Shown piece after piece: positions 7,986 through 16,097 of a stretch of 64,000 nucleotides of DNA. The stretch is from Shimia_B sp038525525 (GTDB lineage Bacteria; Pseudomonadota; Alphaproteobacteria; Rhodobacterales; Rhodobacteraceae). Made by a program: the position numbers and the translations under genes. The stretch covers positions 186,001-250,000 of the forward strand of contig JBCBHO010000003.1 in assembly GCA_038525525.1 (NCBI GenBank), read 5' to 3'. How positions within the stretch are numbered: the stretch's first letter is position 1; every line of letters starts with the position of its first letter. The notes under the pieces are model-generated. The model did not search any database. It was not told the origin of the DNA and was given only the letters and a program-made list of their open reading frames with translations.

Positions 7986-8693
7986 TCACAGCAAGAGCGC
8001 GTCGCAGTTGAATGCGGGCTCCCACGCGAGAAAGCCCGCCTCCCCCGGGAAGTGGAACGTCACCGGCGCATCATCGTCCTGATAGGTCCGCTCCGGGGTC
8101 CGCGTCACGGATTGACCGCCGAGGAAGAGCCGCCAATCGAGATGGACGTATTCGTTGCCCCGGCTTTCGTAGACGAGACTCCCGTCCTCCCGCGTGGCGC
8201 GCGCGAAGGTCTCGGTGCGCAGGAGCGGCACGTCGTCGATGATGACTGTCTCCCCGGTGAGGCTGTCGGTCCCGCGGTAGCGGATGATTTCGCCCGCGTC
8301 CGAGCCCGTGGTGAAATCGAAATCGTCGCGACCGGTGCGGGTGAGTTCGGTGAAGCTGGCCGGGTCGCGGGCCCCGTCGCGCAGGCGGTCGAGAATGCCC
8401 GCGCGCAGGTCACGGCTTTCGATCCACTGGGTCTCGGCGTCAATCGTGCTGACGAAGAACGGCCCCTCGTCATCGAGGTCTACGCGGTGCTGGTATCCCT
8501 CGGGATCGCCCGCGCAGGTGTAGTAGTGCGAGACGGTGCAGAGCTTGTATTGCACCGTGACGAAGGCCGCGCAGCCTTCGGGGAGAGGGAAGCGCTCTGC
8601 CGCCTCCTCTGCTGCGACGGCCGGGGCAGAGGCCAGTGCGAGACCAGACGCGGCGAGGATAAGCGCCAGCACCGGCGCACAAGGCATCGTCAT
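7986..8693 (-). CDS. Predicted secreted protein of unknown function
   Basis: A 235-residue protein I do not recognise. A signal peptide (about residues 1-27, hydrophobic core VLALILAASGLALASA, cleavage near AVAA-EE) is followed by an acidic beta-rich domain. Four cysteines near the mature N-terminus (CAAFV, YKLCTV, YTCAG) and one near the C-terminus (FNCDALLL) could form disulfides in the periplasm. GGAGAG about 9 bases upstream supports the ATG at 8693. It is flanked by mtgA (same strand, 179 bases away) and divergent uppP, with no clear operon partner. An envelope role is only suggested by export and context. Confidence 0.7.
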   Translation of the reverse strand: MTMPCAPVLALILAASGLALASAPAVAAEEAAERFPLPEGCAAFVTVQYKLCTVSHYYTCAGDPEGYQHRVDLDDEGPFFVSTIDAETQWIESRDLRAGILDRLRDGARDPASFTELTRTGRDDFDFTTGSDAGEIIRYRGTDSLTGETVIIDDVPLLRTETFARATREDGSLVYESRGNEYVHLDWRLFLGGQSVTRTPERTYQDDDAPVTFHFPGEAGFLAWEPAFNCDALLL

Positions 8694-8912
8694 GTGGTTG
8701 GTCTCTCCCCAGTTTCTTCGCAGTCTCTTTCGCCCTTGGCCCGGCGCCCCATGGACCCGCGGCAGGCCCGCAAATAGACTTCAACCCGCCTCATCACGTG
8801 CCCGCGCGTCTGCACCCTATCTGTACGAGATGTGTGCGCTCTGTGCCTGTGCTTTTTGCTTCCCGTGGCGGCATGTCGCCAGTAGGTAACGAGGCGACCG
8901 CCGGAGCCCTTC

Positions 8913-9722
8913 ATGCCACTCTTCCACCTCGTTCTCGTCTCCCTGATCCAGGGCGTGACGGAGTTCTTGCCGATCTCCTCCTCGGGCCATCTCGTGCTGC
9001 TGCCGCTCCTCACCGGGCTCGAGGATCAGGGTCTGCTGATCGACGTGGCCGCCCATATGGGCACGCTCTTCGCTGTCGTGATCTTCTTCTGGTCGGAGGT
9101 GCGCGCGGCAGCGCTCGGCGCGCTTCGGCTCGTGCGTGGGAAGATCGACAGCCAGGGCGCCTGGCTCGCGCTCTGCCTGCTCATTGCCACCGTTCCCGTC
9201 GTCATCGCGGGCCTCGTTTTCAAGGTCACGGGGATCGCCGCCGCGCTCCGCTCCGTGGAGGTGATCGCCTGGGCCACGCTTGCCTTCGGCATCGCGCTCT
9301 ACATCGCCGATCGCGGCGCGACACAGGTAAAAACCCAGCGAAATCTCAGCCTCAGAGATGCAGGCGCGCTGGGCCTCTGGCAGGCTCTGTCGCTCATTCC
9401 GGGCACGTCGCGGTCCGGGATCACGATCACCGGCGCGCTGGCGCTGGGCTACACCCGCGAAGACGGGACGCGCATCGCCATGCTCATGTCGATCCCCACG
9501 ATCCTGGGCTCGGGCGTCCTCGCGGCCACCGACGGCTTCGCCGGCCGCGTGCCCTGGGGCGAGGTTGCGATCGTTATCGTACTCAGTTTCCTCGCAGCTC
9601 TCCTCGCCCTGTCCCTCATGATGCGCCTCCTGCGCTCGGTGAGCTTTTTGCCCTACGTGATCTACCGGATGATCCTCGGCACCGTGCTCCTCGCCCTCGT
9701 CTACGGCGGCGTGATCACCTGA
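8913..9722 (+). CDS. uppP: Undecaprenyl-diphosphatase (lipid carrier recycling)
   Basis: BacA/UppP family integral membrane phosphatase, 269 residues, that dephosphorylates undecaprenyl pyrophosphate so the carrier can be reused for peptidoglycan and O-antigen synthesis. The two signature regions are intact: SLIQGVTEFLPISSSGHL at the N-terminus (catalytic glutamate and serines) and SLIPGTSRSGITITGAL in the second half (catalytic arginine). About eight hydrophobic segments are visible. It reads towards, and overlaps by 8 bases, the convergent NDUFA9-like gene. Confidence 0.96.
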   Translation: MPLFHLVLVSLIQGVTEFLPISSSGHLVLLPLLTGLEDQGLLIDVAAHMGTLFAVVIFFWSEVRAAALGALRLVRGKIDSQGAWLALCLLIATVPVVIAGLVFKVTGIAAALRSVEVIAWATLAFGIALYIADRGATQVKTQRNLSLRDAGALGLWQALSLIPGTSRSGITITGALALGYTREDGTRIAMLMSIPTILGSGVLAATDGFAGRVPWGEVAIVIVLSFLAALLALSLMMRLLRSVSFLPYVIYRMILGTVLLALVYGGVIT

Positions 9723-10608
9723 GGTAGGTGGGCAGGATCTCCGCCATGGGTGAGGGGGTGATGCCCAGATCGTCAAAACCCGGGTAAGCCCCTGACACGA
9801 CGTTATCATTGGCGAGGTTCTTCACCTGGTCGCGGGTGATCTGCGGCGCGATGCGCCCGCCGGACAGCGCGCTCAACGTCTCGAAGCCGAGCCCCATCAT
9901 CTTCCCCAGAGGGACCGGAAGCGGCAGGACGAGGCGGGTGCGTCCCAGCACCTCGAGCATCCGTGTCATGAGCTGCTGGAACGTCTCCACATCGGGCCCG
10001 CCCACTTCGTAGGTGCCGCCCTTGCCGCCGAGCCCTGCCACCACGGCGCGTGCCACGTCGCCCACGAAGACGGGCTGGAAGCGCGTCCCCGCGCCCACGA
10101 CGGGCACGAAGGGCGAGATTTTCGACATGTCCGCGAAGCGATTGAAGAAGCTGTCGCCCGGCCCAAAGACAATGGACGGCCGCAGGATCATGGCGCCGGG
10201 CATGTGCGCGAGCACGCCTGCCTCGCCCGCGGCCTTCGTGCGCGCATAGGCGGAGGCCGAGGCCGCATCCGCCCCGATGGCCGAGACCTGCACCATGTGC
10301 TGCACGCCGCCCGCGGCAGCGCAGCACGCCACACGCGCAGCGCCCTCCGCCTGCAGCGCCTCAAAAGAGGCGCCACCACCCTCGGCGAGAATACCCACGC
10401 AGTTCACCACAGCCGCCGCGCCCGCGAGCGCCGCCGTGACGTCGGCGTCCTTCCGGATATCGCAGGCCACGGCCTCGGCCTCCATGTCGGCGGCTTTGTC
10501 GGGATGTCTCACCGCTACCCGCACGGCCCAGCCGGCCTCCACCGCGGCATGCGCGATCGCGCGCCCCACGAAGCCCGAGCCACCGATGATTGTCACGAGT
10601 TTGGCCAT
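9715..10608 (-). CDS. NAD(P)-binding atypical SDR, complex I NDUFA9-like
   Basis: A 297-residue Rossmann protein. The nucleotide-binding motif IGGSGFVGRAIAH is at the N-terminus, followed by AVVNCVGIL, VQVSAIGADAASASAYARTK (atypical SDR active-site region with Y-x-x-x-K) and ILRPSIVFGPGDSFFNRF. This pattern matches proteins related to mitochondrial NDUFA9, a complex I accessory subunit present in many alphaproteobacteria. Whether this copy belongs to complex I or acts as a separate reductase cannot be decided here. AAGGAGA 5 bases upstream sets the start at 10608. Confidence 0.85.
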   Translation of the reverse strand: MAKLVTIIGGSGFVGRAIAHAAVEAGWAVRVAVRHPDKAADMEAEAVACDIRKDADVTAALAGAAAVVNCVGILAEGGGASFEALQAEGAARVACCAAAGGVQHMVQVSAIGADAASASAYARTKAAGEAGVLAHMPGAMILRPSIVFGPGDSFFNRFADMSKISPFVPVVGAGTRFQPVFVGDVARAVVAGLGGKGGTYEVGGPDVETFQQLMTRMLEVLGRTRLVLPLPVPLGKMMGLGFETLSALSGGRIAPQITRDQVKNLANDNVVSGAYPGFDDLGITPSPMAEILPTYLR

Positions 10609-10679
10609 GATCGTCTCCTTTGCGCGGCAGGACGTAGCCCCAATGCGCTCGCGCGCCACAGGAGCCCGCGAAACCCACG

Positions 10680-10708
10680 TTGACAGCTCCCCGGCTTCTC
10701 CGTAGATG
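10680..10708 (+). promoter_or_regulatory. Sigma-70 type promoter of tRNA-Leu
   Basis: A perfect -35 hexamer TTGACA (10680-10685), a 17-base spacer and a -10-like TAGATG (10703-10708) end 17 bases before the tRNA-Leu 5' end, which leaves a short precursor leader. The position is where a tRNA promoter is expected. Confidence 0.65.
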
Positions 10709-10725
10709 CCAGTCGACCAACCCGT

Positions 10726-10812
10726 GCCCAGATGGCGGAATTGGTAGACGCGCCAGCTTCAGGTGCTGGTGTCCGTATGGACGTGGAGGTTCGAGTCCTC
10801 TTCTGGGCACCA
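10726..10812 (+). tRNA. tRNA-Leu, anticodon CAG
   Basis: An 87-base class II tRNA. Acceptor strands GCCCAGA (10726-10732) and TCTGGGC (10802-10808) pair fully, followed by the discriminator A and an encoded CCA. The D-arm contains GGCGGAATTGGTAGAC, the anticodon loop reads TTCAGGT with CAG at 10760-10762, a long variable arm follows (TGTCCGTATGGACG), and the T-arm is GAGGTTCGAGTCCTC. It decodes CUG leucine codons. An AT-rich islet begins about 40 bases downstream; the tRNA itself is intact and its 3' end is not repeated at the far end of the islet. Confidence 0.97.
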
Positions 10813-10850
10813 TCCCCCTCACAGTCTCACTAACTGGCGCGCAGCCGCCT

Positions 10851-10922
10851 GGCATCTTTGTGCCTCGTACCTCCCCCGGAGGGCCGCCGGAGGCAGACGC
10901 TCAAGACGCCGCGAGAGCGATG
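10851..10922. repeat. 72-bp direct repeat, copy 1 (left edge of islet)
   Basis: This stretch is identical over 72 bases to 13987-14058, and similarity continues imperfectly for about 14 more bases. It contains nested inverted repeats: TGCCTC (10861-10866) with GAGGCA (10890-10895), and inside that CCTCC-CCC-GGAGG (10870-10882), so it could form a branched or extended hairpin. No T-run follows. It lies 38 bases after the tRNA-Leu CCA. Confidence 0.9.
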
Positions 10923-11225
10923 ACGCCAGTCGCGCAAAGTGCCCAAGTAATGATCGGTCTAGTGTGTACCTTCGGCTTCGGGCGTGAGCCGGTTAAGTTA
11001 CCCGCTGCGTGTGCTGAAAATTGTCCAACTCAGTATCTGCCGCGCCCGGCCCCGAAGCATGCCGCACAATATGAGGAAGAAAAAAGAAAACTCGGGAGTC
11101 CGCGTGTTATAGCGGTACTCGAGCTTCTCGAGGCAGCCACTACTTCCCCAGTAGTGAGTTACGCCATACCATTGCTCTCGGTGCATCTTGGCCTTGTAAG
11201 AGAAGGCCGCTGGTCAACCTCATTC

Positions 11226-13367
11226 TTAGATGCTGTCGCCGTCCGAGGGGCGGTCAGTTTGGGCCATCACATGCATAAAACTTTCCAGTAGCTCTCGACT
11301 CACACTTTTGATTTGCCGGTGCTCTTCCAGAGCGAGAGCTCCACGCATCTCATCGCCCTTGCTGCAATACCCACGCGCCCTCGCGAAATGATGGTGTTCC
11401 TCGAAAAGCTCAATGAGGTTCCGAGCCTCAAATTCGCTGAGCAAACGCGTTTTATACTGTCTAGTCTCACGAGACTGCAATGCGAGCAGCGCGCGCAGTA
11501 CATCGCGGCGCTTTTGCTTCTGCTGGAACGTCGAACAAACTATCTGCGCTACAGAAAGGACGTCCGCACTCGGCGACTGATAAACGCGCTGACCATGTGG
11601 AAGCAATTCTTTAGCTATATCACGCCGACCGAGATGGGACCAAAACGCATCCCATAAGCCGTCTCGTCTACAGGCCGCGTCATAATCCAAGAACTCAACT
11701 CGTTGTCCAAGCGCGTCTTCAAGTGGGCCAAACATGCTTTGGAAATCCAATAGCCTTGGACCAAAGTCCGCGGCGAACTCCCCCGCTGTCATCGCTCCTT
11801 CTGCTTCCCCTTGAACGAGACGTTCTCCATAGAGAGATTCAATCCACCTGTCAGGTCGTCTCAGGATGGCGATCACGCGCACGCTTCTAAAACAACGAAG
11901 CCTGTTTGCTAATTTACGCAGGATCTTGATGCGATTGTGATGGAAAGGTGCAAGCAGGTTTTCGCTTGTTATCAGGACTTTCTGCGCGTTCGAAATGGCA
12001 CACTCGGCCATAAGTGCATTCCACGTATTTTCCTCTGCGGGCACCCGCACACGCAAAGGACGCAACAAGCCGCTGTGGCCATTGAAACCATCAGCCCTTA
12101 CAGTTCGCGCGTTAGGCTTGGGAAGTCCGGCCCGTGGGATGATAAATCCAATCTCCTCAAGCCTGTCCCGATGTGCGAGAAGAGACCTCTGCAGGAAAGT
12201 CGTTCCGGTTTTGTGTAGTCCGATGTGTAGCACCACATCTTTATCGAGCTGTGGACCAGCTGCCAGCGGTGATTTCAGATAAGGGACTGTCTGCGGACCG
12301 GGAGTCAGACGTTCGCTCAAGTCAGCAGCGCGATGATAATCGCCGTCGATCAAGGCTTCGCGGATTGCATCCAAGTCCCCCCTTGACTCCAGAAATGGCT
12401 TAAGTCGTTTGAAGTTGGCACTCTTGCGAAGCAAATCATCCTTTTCCAAAATTTGAGTTAGCGACGCACGCGGAATAACCTCATCCAACAACCTCTGCAC
12501 TTCTTCGTTGCCGTCTCGGCAAACTCGTTCAATACGACGCACAAGACCCTTATGACTGAGAAATCTTAAAATGGTAATGACAGCTTCGCGTCGCTCAAAA
12601 ATTCGTTTCTCGGGCGCACTGGACGCAAAGCCCTCCATGATTTCTCTGCATTTTGCAAACTGCTTGAGCTTGTAAAGGTCGCTTTCAAGGTTCTGCGGTC
12701 TTGTCGTTATTGACTGGCCTCGCTTTCGGTAAACACGCGCCAAAATACCCGAAAACGCGATGGTTCTTGCTTGTGTAATCGATCTTAAAACAAAAGCTCT
12801 GTCTTCGTACTGACGCAGTTCTGGATCGAACCTGAGATGAGTGCGCGCCAAGAAACCTTCCGAATACAAACTGCACCAAGATGAATTTATAAATTGAGCT
12901 TCTGGAAGCTTGATCAGACCAGCTTCAACACTCTCGGCTCTAAAAAGAGAATTCTCACGAACATTCCTTCGCAAGGTGGCTTCACCAATTCCCCGCTTGA
13001 GATGCAAGGCGTGCGTCATATCTGCACAGGTGTTCTTTGCAAAGGCGAGCTGTTTCGCCAATCCGTCTGCGAGATAGTAATCATCTGCATCAAGGAAACC
13101 AACCCATCGGCCACGTGCATGCGCAATGCCGGTGTTTCGTGCCACAGGCAGGCCCTCGTTTTTTTGGTGTTCGATCAGTCTAACACGGTCATCCTTGAAA
13201 AACGGCGCGAAGAACTCGGTTGAGAACCCAAGAGGATTGTCGTTGATGAGCAAAACCTCCAATCTCTCTATCGGCTGCGACAAGATCGAGTTCAGCGCCA
13301 TCGAGAGAAATGCGACCTCGTCATAAAATGGGATGATGATGGATAGATCAGGCTGGCAATCAGGCAT
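11226..13367 (-). CDS. Bifunctional GT2 glycosyltransferase / sulfotransferase fusion
   Basis: A 713-residue two-domain protein. Residues 1-240 are a GT-A fold GT2 glycosyltransferase: LSIIIPFYDEVAFLSMALNS, NEGLPVARNTGIAHARG, the metal-binding D93-A-D95-D96 in FLDADDYY, and a catalytic-base candidate ED at 188-189. A helical linker runs to about 375. Residues 376-713 are a sulfotransferase with the PAPS 5'-phosphosulfate loop HIGLHKTGTTFLQ (381-393) and a 3'-phosphate motif VIAILRRPDRWIESLYG. It probably adds a sugar and sulfate to a surface glycan. Base composition differs strongly from the neighbours, indicating horizontal acquisition. No partner genes lie in the islet. The acceptor is unknown. 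Confidence 0.85.
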   Translation of the reverse strand: MPDCQPDLSIIIPFYDEVAFLSMALNSILSQPIERLEVLLINDNPLGFSTEFFAPFFKDDRVRLIEHQKNEGLPVARNTGIAHARGRWVGFLDADDYYLADGLAKQLAFAKNTCADMTHALHLKRGIGEATLRRNVRENSLFRAESVEAGLIKLPEAQFINSSWCSLYSEGFLARTHLRFDPELRQYEDRAFVLRSITQARTIAFSGILARVYRKRGQSITTRPQNLESDLYKLKQFAKCREIMEGFASSAPEKRIFERREAVITILRFLSHKGLVRRIERVCRDGNEEVQRLLDEVIPRASLTQILEKDDLLRKSANFKRLKPFLESRGDLDAIREALIDGDYHRAADLSERLTPGPQTVPYLKSPLAAGPQLDKDVVLHIGLHKTGTTFLQRSLLAHRDRLEEIGFIIPRAGLPKPNARTVRADGFNGHSGLLRPLRVRVPAEENTWNALMAECAISNAQKVLITSENLLAPFHHNRIKILRKLANRLRCFRSVRVIAILRRPDRWIESLYGERLVQGEAEGAMTAGEFAADFGPRLLDFQSMFGPLEDALGQRVEFLDYDAACRRDGLWDAFWSHLGRRDIAKELLPHGQRVYQSPSADVLSVAQIVCSTFQQKQKRRDVLRALLALQSRETRQYKTRLLSEFEARNLIELFEEHHHFARARGYCSKGDEMRGALALEEHRQIKSVSRELLESFMHVMAQTDRPSDGDSI

Positions 13368-13986
13368 GGATAATATTACTGCTCTTTACAACCAGCATGC
13401 CATCACGTTCGCATAATTTTTTGCAACGACAGATATCGGGTAACGAAAGATATCACGAGCGCTCATCTCCAGCCTACAGTTGTTTGGAAAATGCTATACA
13501 CGCGCGCGCTGACGCAGTCCACCATCGTTCCTGCGGGAACTTTCCGGCCCACGTTCAACACTGCGCCGATCAAAGTCTCTGCGAGGTTTAGAGTTCATAT
13601 GACGCCAATTGAATCTATATATTTATTACACGTTAAATGGTTCAATTCTTCTTTGCCTATTTGACAAGTGCTTCGAGCGAAATAATCGGCTATTCCTGTG
13701 TCTTGGAGTTTTCAGCAGTAAATTCTTTAATTCATCTTAGATGCCAAGTCGAGATCTGCGGCGAATAGGTCTCGGTTGGGTGCAATGGTCGATCTGATCT
13801 GTGAGCCCATATATCTAAACTGCTCATTTTTCGACGAGTGTCAAATAATAGTAATATGCTCCATTTCCATGCTGCTCTACATCTATACCGGTTCCGCTGA
13901 GACACTCATCAAGTTCGCAGATGTTTGCCCCCTTACCTCGCCAGCGAAAAGTTCTAGCGACTCACGGCTTAAGAGCACTTACGCCA
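13368..13986. other. Noncoding AT-rich stretch inside the islet
   Basis: These 619 bases upstream of the fusion gene contain only short ORFs without family features or good ribosome binding sites. They include very AT-rich runs (for example around 13610-13650). The promoter of the fusion gene should lie here, but I could not pick a convincing -35/-10 pair. It may also hold decayed remnants of lost genes. Confidence 0.6.
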
Positions 13987-14058
13987 GGCATCTTTGTGCC
14001 TCGTACCTCCCCCGGAGGGCCGCCGGAGGCAGACGCTCAAGACGCCGCGAGAGCGATG
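13987..14058. repeat. 72-bp direct repeat, copy 2 (right edge of islet)
   Basis: Identical to 10851-10922, offset by 3136 bases, with the same nested stem-loop (13997-14031). It ends 25 bases beyond the stop codon of the SDR gene, so the SDR transcript (minus strand) runs into it. In the inferred ancestral arrangement this single element separated tRNA-Leu from the SDR gene. Confidence 0.9.
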
Positions 14059-14083
14059 CCGCCAGCCGCGCGCAGAAGCTGGG

Positions 14084-14812
14084 TCAGTACGTCGCGCGAC
14101 CACCCGAGAGATCGAAGACGGCCCCGGTGGCAAAGCTGTTCTCCGCGTCGCAGAGGAACGCCACCATGGCCGCCGCCTCCTCCACGCCCAGAAAGCGCTC
14201 CCGCGGGATCTTGGAGAGCATGTATTCGATATGCGCTTCGCTCATCTGGTCAAAGATCCGCGTCTTGGCCGCGGCGGGGGTCACGCAGTTCACCGCGATG
14301 TCGTGCTTGGCGCATTCCTTGCCCGCTGACTTCGTGAGCGCGATCACCCCTGCCTTCGACGCTGAGTAGGCGGAGGCCATCGGATTGCCTTCCTTGCCCG
14401 CGACCGAGGCGATGAGCACGACGCGGCCATAGCTGCGCTGCTTCATGCCCGGCAGCACGCATTGGAGCAGGTTGAAGGAGCCCGTGAGGTTCACCTCCAT
14501 GATCTCGGCCCAGGCTTCGGGCGGATAATCCTCCACGGCCGCGTTGGGCCCGGCGATCCCGGCTGAATTCACCACCTGGGTCACCGGTCCGAGCGCGGCC
14601 TCCGTCGCCGCCAGCGCAGCGCGCAGCGTGGCAGGGTCGGTCACATCGGCCTCCGAGAAATGCGCATCCGGTAGGTCGACAGCGGCGAGTGCCGCGGCGT
14701 CATGATCCCAGAGCGCCACGCGGGAACCCCGTGCCTGCAGAGCCCGCGCGCATGCGAGGCCGATCCCCTGGGCTCCGCCGGTCACGACGGCGACGTCTTG
14801 CTCTCGTGTCAT
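14084..14812 (-). CDS. Short-chain dehydrogenase/reductase
   Basis: Classical SDR of 242 residues. The cofactor motif TGGAQGIG is followed by WDHDAAAL; the aspartate after the second strand suggests NAD preference. NSAG, the catalytic serine in LIASVAGKEGNP, and YSASKAG are all present, and the C-terminus has the usual SGG motif. Best family matches from memory are 3-oxoacyl-ACP reductase-like and 2-keto-3-deoxy-L-fuconate dehydrogenase-like enzymes of sugar-acid catabolism; the substrate cannot be fixed from sequence. It ends 9 bases upstream of the RNA methyltransferase stop on the same strand side, so the two may be co-transcribed. Confidence 0.88.
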   Translation of the reverse strand: MTREQDVAVVTGGAQGIGLACARALQARGSRVALWDHDAAALAAVDLPDAHFSEADVTDPATLRAALAATEAALGPVTQVVNSAGIAGPNAAVEDYPPEAWAEIMEVNLTGSFNLLQCVLPGMKQRSYGRVVLIASVAGKEGNPMASAYSASKAGVIALTKSAGKECAKHDIAVNCVTPAAAKTRIFDQMSEAHIEYMLSKIPRERFLGVEEAAAMVAFLCDAENSFATGAVFDLSGGRATY

Positions 14813-14821
14813 GACCGCACC

Positions 14822-15910
14822 CTAGAGCGGCCCAGCCTGAAAGAGCCAGACTTTCAATCCGCCATGGGCGATGGGCGGGCCTTCGGGTGCGAAGTCGAGG
14901 CCAGTGGCCTGCGCAAGCCTCGCCTCGCTTGTCAGGATCGCCACCCGCCATCCCGCGAAGTCCCGAAGGCGCTTACCCAGCGTGGCGTAGAGGCCATGGA
15001 GCGCCTTCACCTCCCCGATGCGGGTGCCATAGGGCGGGTTGCAAATGACGAGCCCGGGCGCATCCGTGGGCGGGCTGAGCGCGCCCACAGATTGCTCTGC
15101 GAAGGTACAGTCCAGCCCCGCGCGCTTTGCATTGGCCCGCGCGTTGCGCACCGCGCCCGCGTCCCGGTCATAGCCGAAGCAGCGGGCCTCTACCGCCTCG
15201 CCCACGCGCGGAAGCAACCGGTAGGTGGCGGCGTTGAACGACGGCAGCCGCTCGAAGGCAAAGCTTCGATCGCGCCCCGGCGCGCGGCCAGAGGCCAAAT
15301 CCGCCGCCTCGAGCGGCAGCGTGCCCGAGCCGCAGAACGGGTCCACGACCGGCTCCCCCGGCACATGGCCCGCGCGGCGCAGGATGAGCGCGGCCATCGT
15401 TTCGCGCAGCGGCGCCTTTCCAACGGCGGCCTTGTGGCCGCGCTTGTGCAGGCTCTCGCCGGATGAATCGACACTAACATGGCATGAATCATGCTCGATC
15501 CGGATCTTCAGGGTGACCGGGGCCTTTGCGATGACCGGGATCTGCGCCACGCGCAGCGCGCGCTCGAGCTTGGCCGCCGCCGCCCCGGCATGGGCGATCT
15601 TCGACTTCCGGCAGGTAACGTCGAGCCGCACGGGCTCTCGCGCCGCGAGGTGCGTGTGCCAGGGAAAGCGCGCGCCCTCACCTTCGAGATCCGTCAGCGT
15701 CCGCGCCGGGAAGGTGCCCAGCCGGACAAGGATCCGCGTGGCCCCGCGAAGCCAGAGATTGGCGCGCCACACATTCTCCCAGCTGCCCCTAAGCGACACC
15801 CCGCCATGGACCCGGGACGCCGGTCCGAAGCCAAGAGCATTGGCCTCATCGAACAGCGCCTCTTCAAGACCCGGCACACAGACGAGGAAGATATCGAGAG
15901 GGTCTGCCAT
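14822..15910 (-). CDS. THUMP-domain class I SAM-dependent RNA methyltransferase
   Basis: A 362-residue protein related to the N-terminal half of RlmL (23S rRNA guanine-N2 methyltransferase) and to archaeal Trm14. Residues 1-160 hold a ferredoxin-like plus THUMP region that binds RNA (ARFPWHTHLAAREPVRLDV). The methyltransferase domain follows, with DPFCGSGTLPLEA for SAM binding and the catalytic NPPYG in LVICNPPYGTRIGE, typical of base N2/N6 methylation. The start at 15910 (MADPLDIFL) has GAGG 6 bases upstream; the longer frame adds low-complexity basic sequence. The exact target is unknown. Confidence 0.85.
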   Translation of the reverse strand: MADPLDIFLVCVPGLEEALFDEANALGFGPASRVHGGVSLRGSWENVWRANLWLRGATRILVRLGTFPARTLTDLEGEGARFPWHTHLAAREPVRLDVTCRKSKIAHAGAAAAKLERALRVAQIPVIAKAPVTLKIRIEHDSCHVSVDSSGESLHKRGHKAAVGKAPLRETMAALILRRAGHVPGEPVVDPFCGSGTLPLEAADLASGRAPGRDRSFAFERLPSFNAATYRLLPRVGEAVEARCFGYDRDAGAVRNARANAKRAGLDCTFAEQSVGALSPPTDAPGLVICNPPYGTRIGEVKALHGLYATLGKRLRDFAGWRVAILTSEARLAQATGLDFAPEGPPIAHGGLKVWLFQAGPL

Positions 15911-16004
15911 AGTGCCTCGCATACCCCGGCACCTCGCCCGGGGGAATGTCACAAAACAGATATGATCCCGGGATAAAGCACCCGCGAGTTTGGAGGAGAG
16001 ACCG

Positions 16005-16097
16005 ATGACCCCCCTCGATCCGCTGCGTTTCGTGCTGGGCTGTGTCTGGGGCCGCCGTGCGCGCCGTCGCGCCACCCCCCGCTGGCTAAAGACGTAG
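16005..16097 (+). CDS. Candidate 30-residue arginine-rich small protein
   Basis: An ATG at 16005 is preceded by TTTGGAGGAGAGACCG, one of the best Shine-Dalgarno sequences in the window with 6-9 bases of spacing. The peptide has a hydrophobic/aromatic first half (PLRFVLGCVWG), an arginine block (RRARRR) and ends PRWLKT. It lies between divergent minus-strand genes, reads towards the CoA-binding gene and overlaps its 3' end by 12 bases. I know no family for it. The strong ribosome binding site is the main argument that it is translated. Confidence 0.5.
   Translation: MTPLDPLRFVLGCVWGRRARRRATPRWLKT

Larger units (their letters stand above)
10923..13986. mobile_element. Repeat-bounded AT-rich genomic islet carrying one glycosyltransferase-sulfotransferase gene
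   Basis: The segment between the two 72-bp direct repeats is clearly richer in A and T than all surrounding DNA and has different codon use (frequent AAA, TTT, CAA and TCA codons). It carries a single recognisable gene (11226-13367, minus strand). Removing it with one repeat copy would join tRNA-Leu directly to the SDR gene, a plausible ancestral layout. No integrase, transposase or terminal inverted repeat is visible, so how it arrived is unknown; recombination between repeats is one possibility. The 303 bases at 10923-11225 hold no convincing gene. Confidence 0.7.

Noticed and set aside
10726..10812. tRNA-Leu 3' end as an integrase attachment site
   Set aside because: The tRNA 3' sequence is not duplicated at the far end of the islet and no integrase is present; the duplicated sequence begins 38 bases beyond the CCA.
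10680..11291. 203-codon plus-strand ORF running through tRNA-Leu and the left repeat
   Set aside because: It reads through a tRNA and noncoding repeat, and its product has no family features. The open frame looks accidental.
13661..13685. TTGACA in the islet with AATAAT nearby as a promoter
   Set aside because: The spacing between the hexamers is only 13 bases, and the direction is away from the only gene of the islet.
13776..14369. 197-codon plus-strand ORF crossing the right repeat into the SDR gene
   Set aside because: It is antisense to the SDR gene in its 3' half and crosses the islet boundary; no motif is recognisable.
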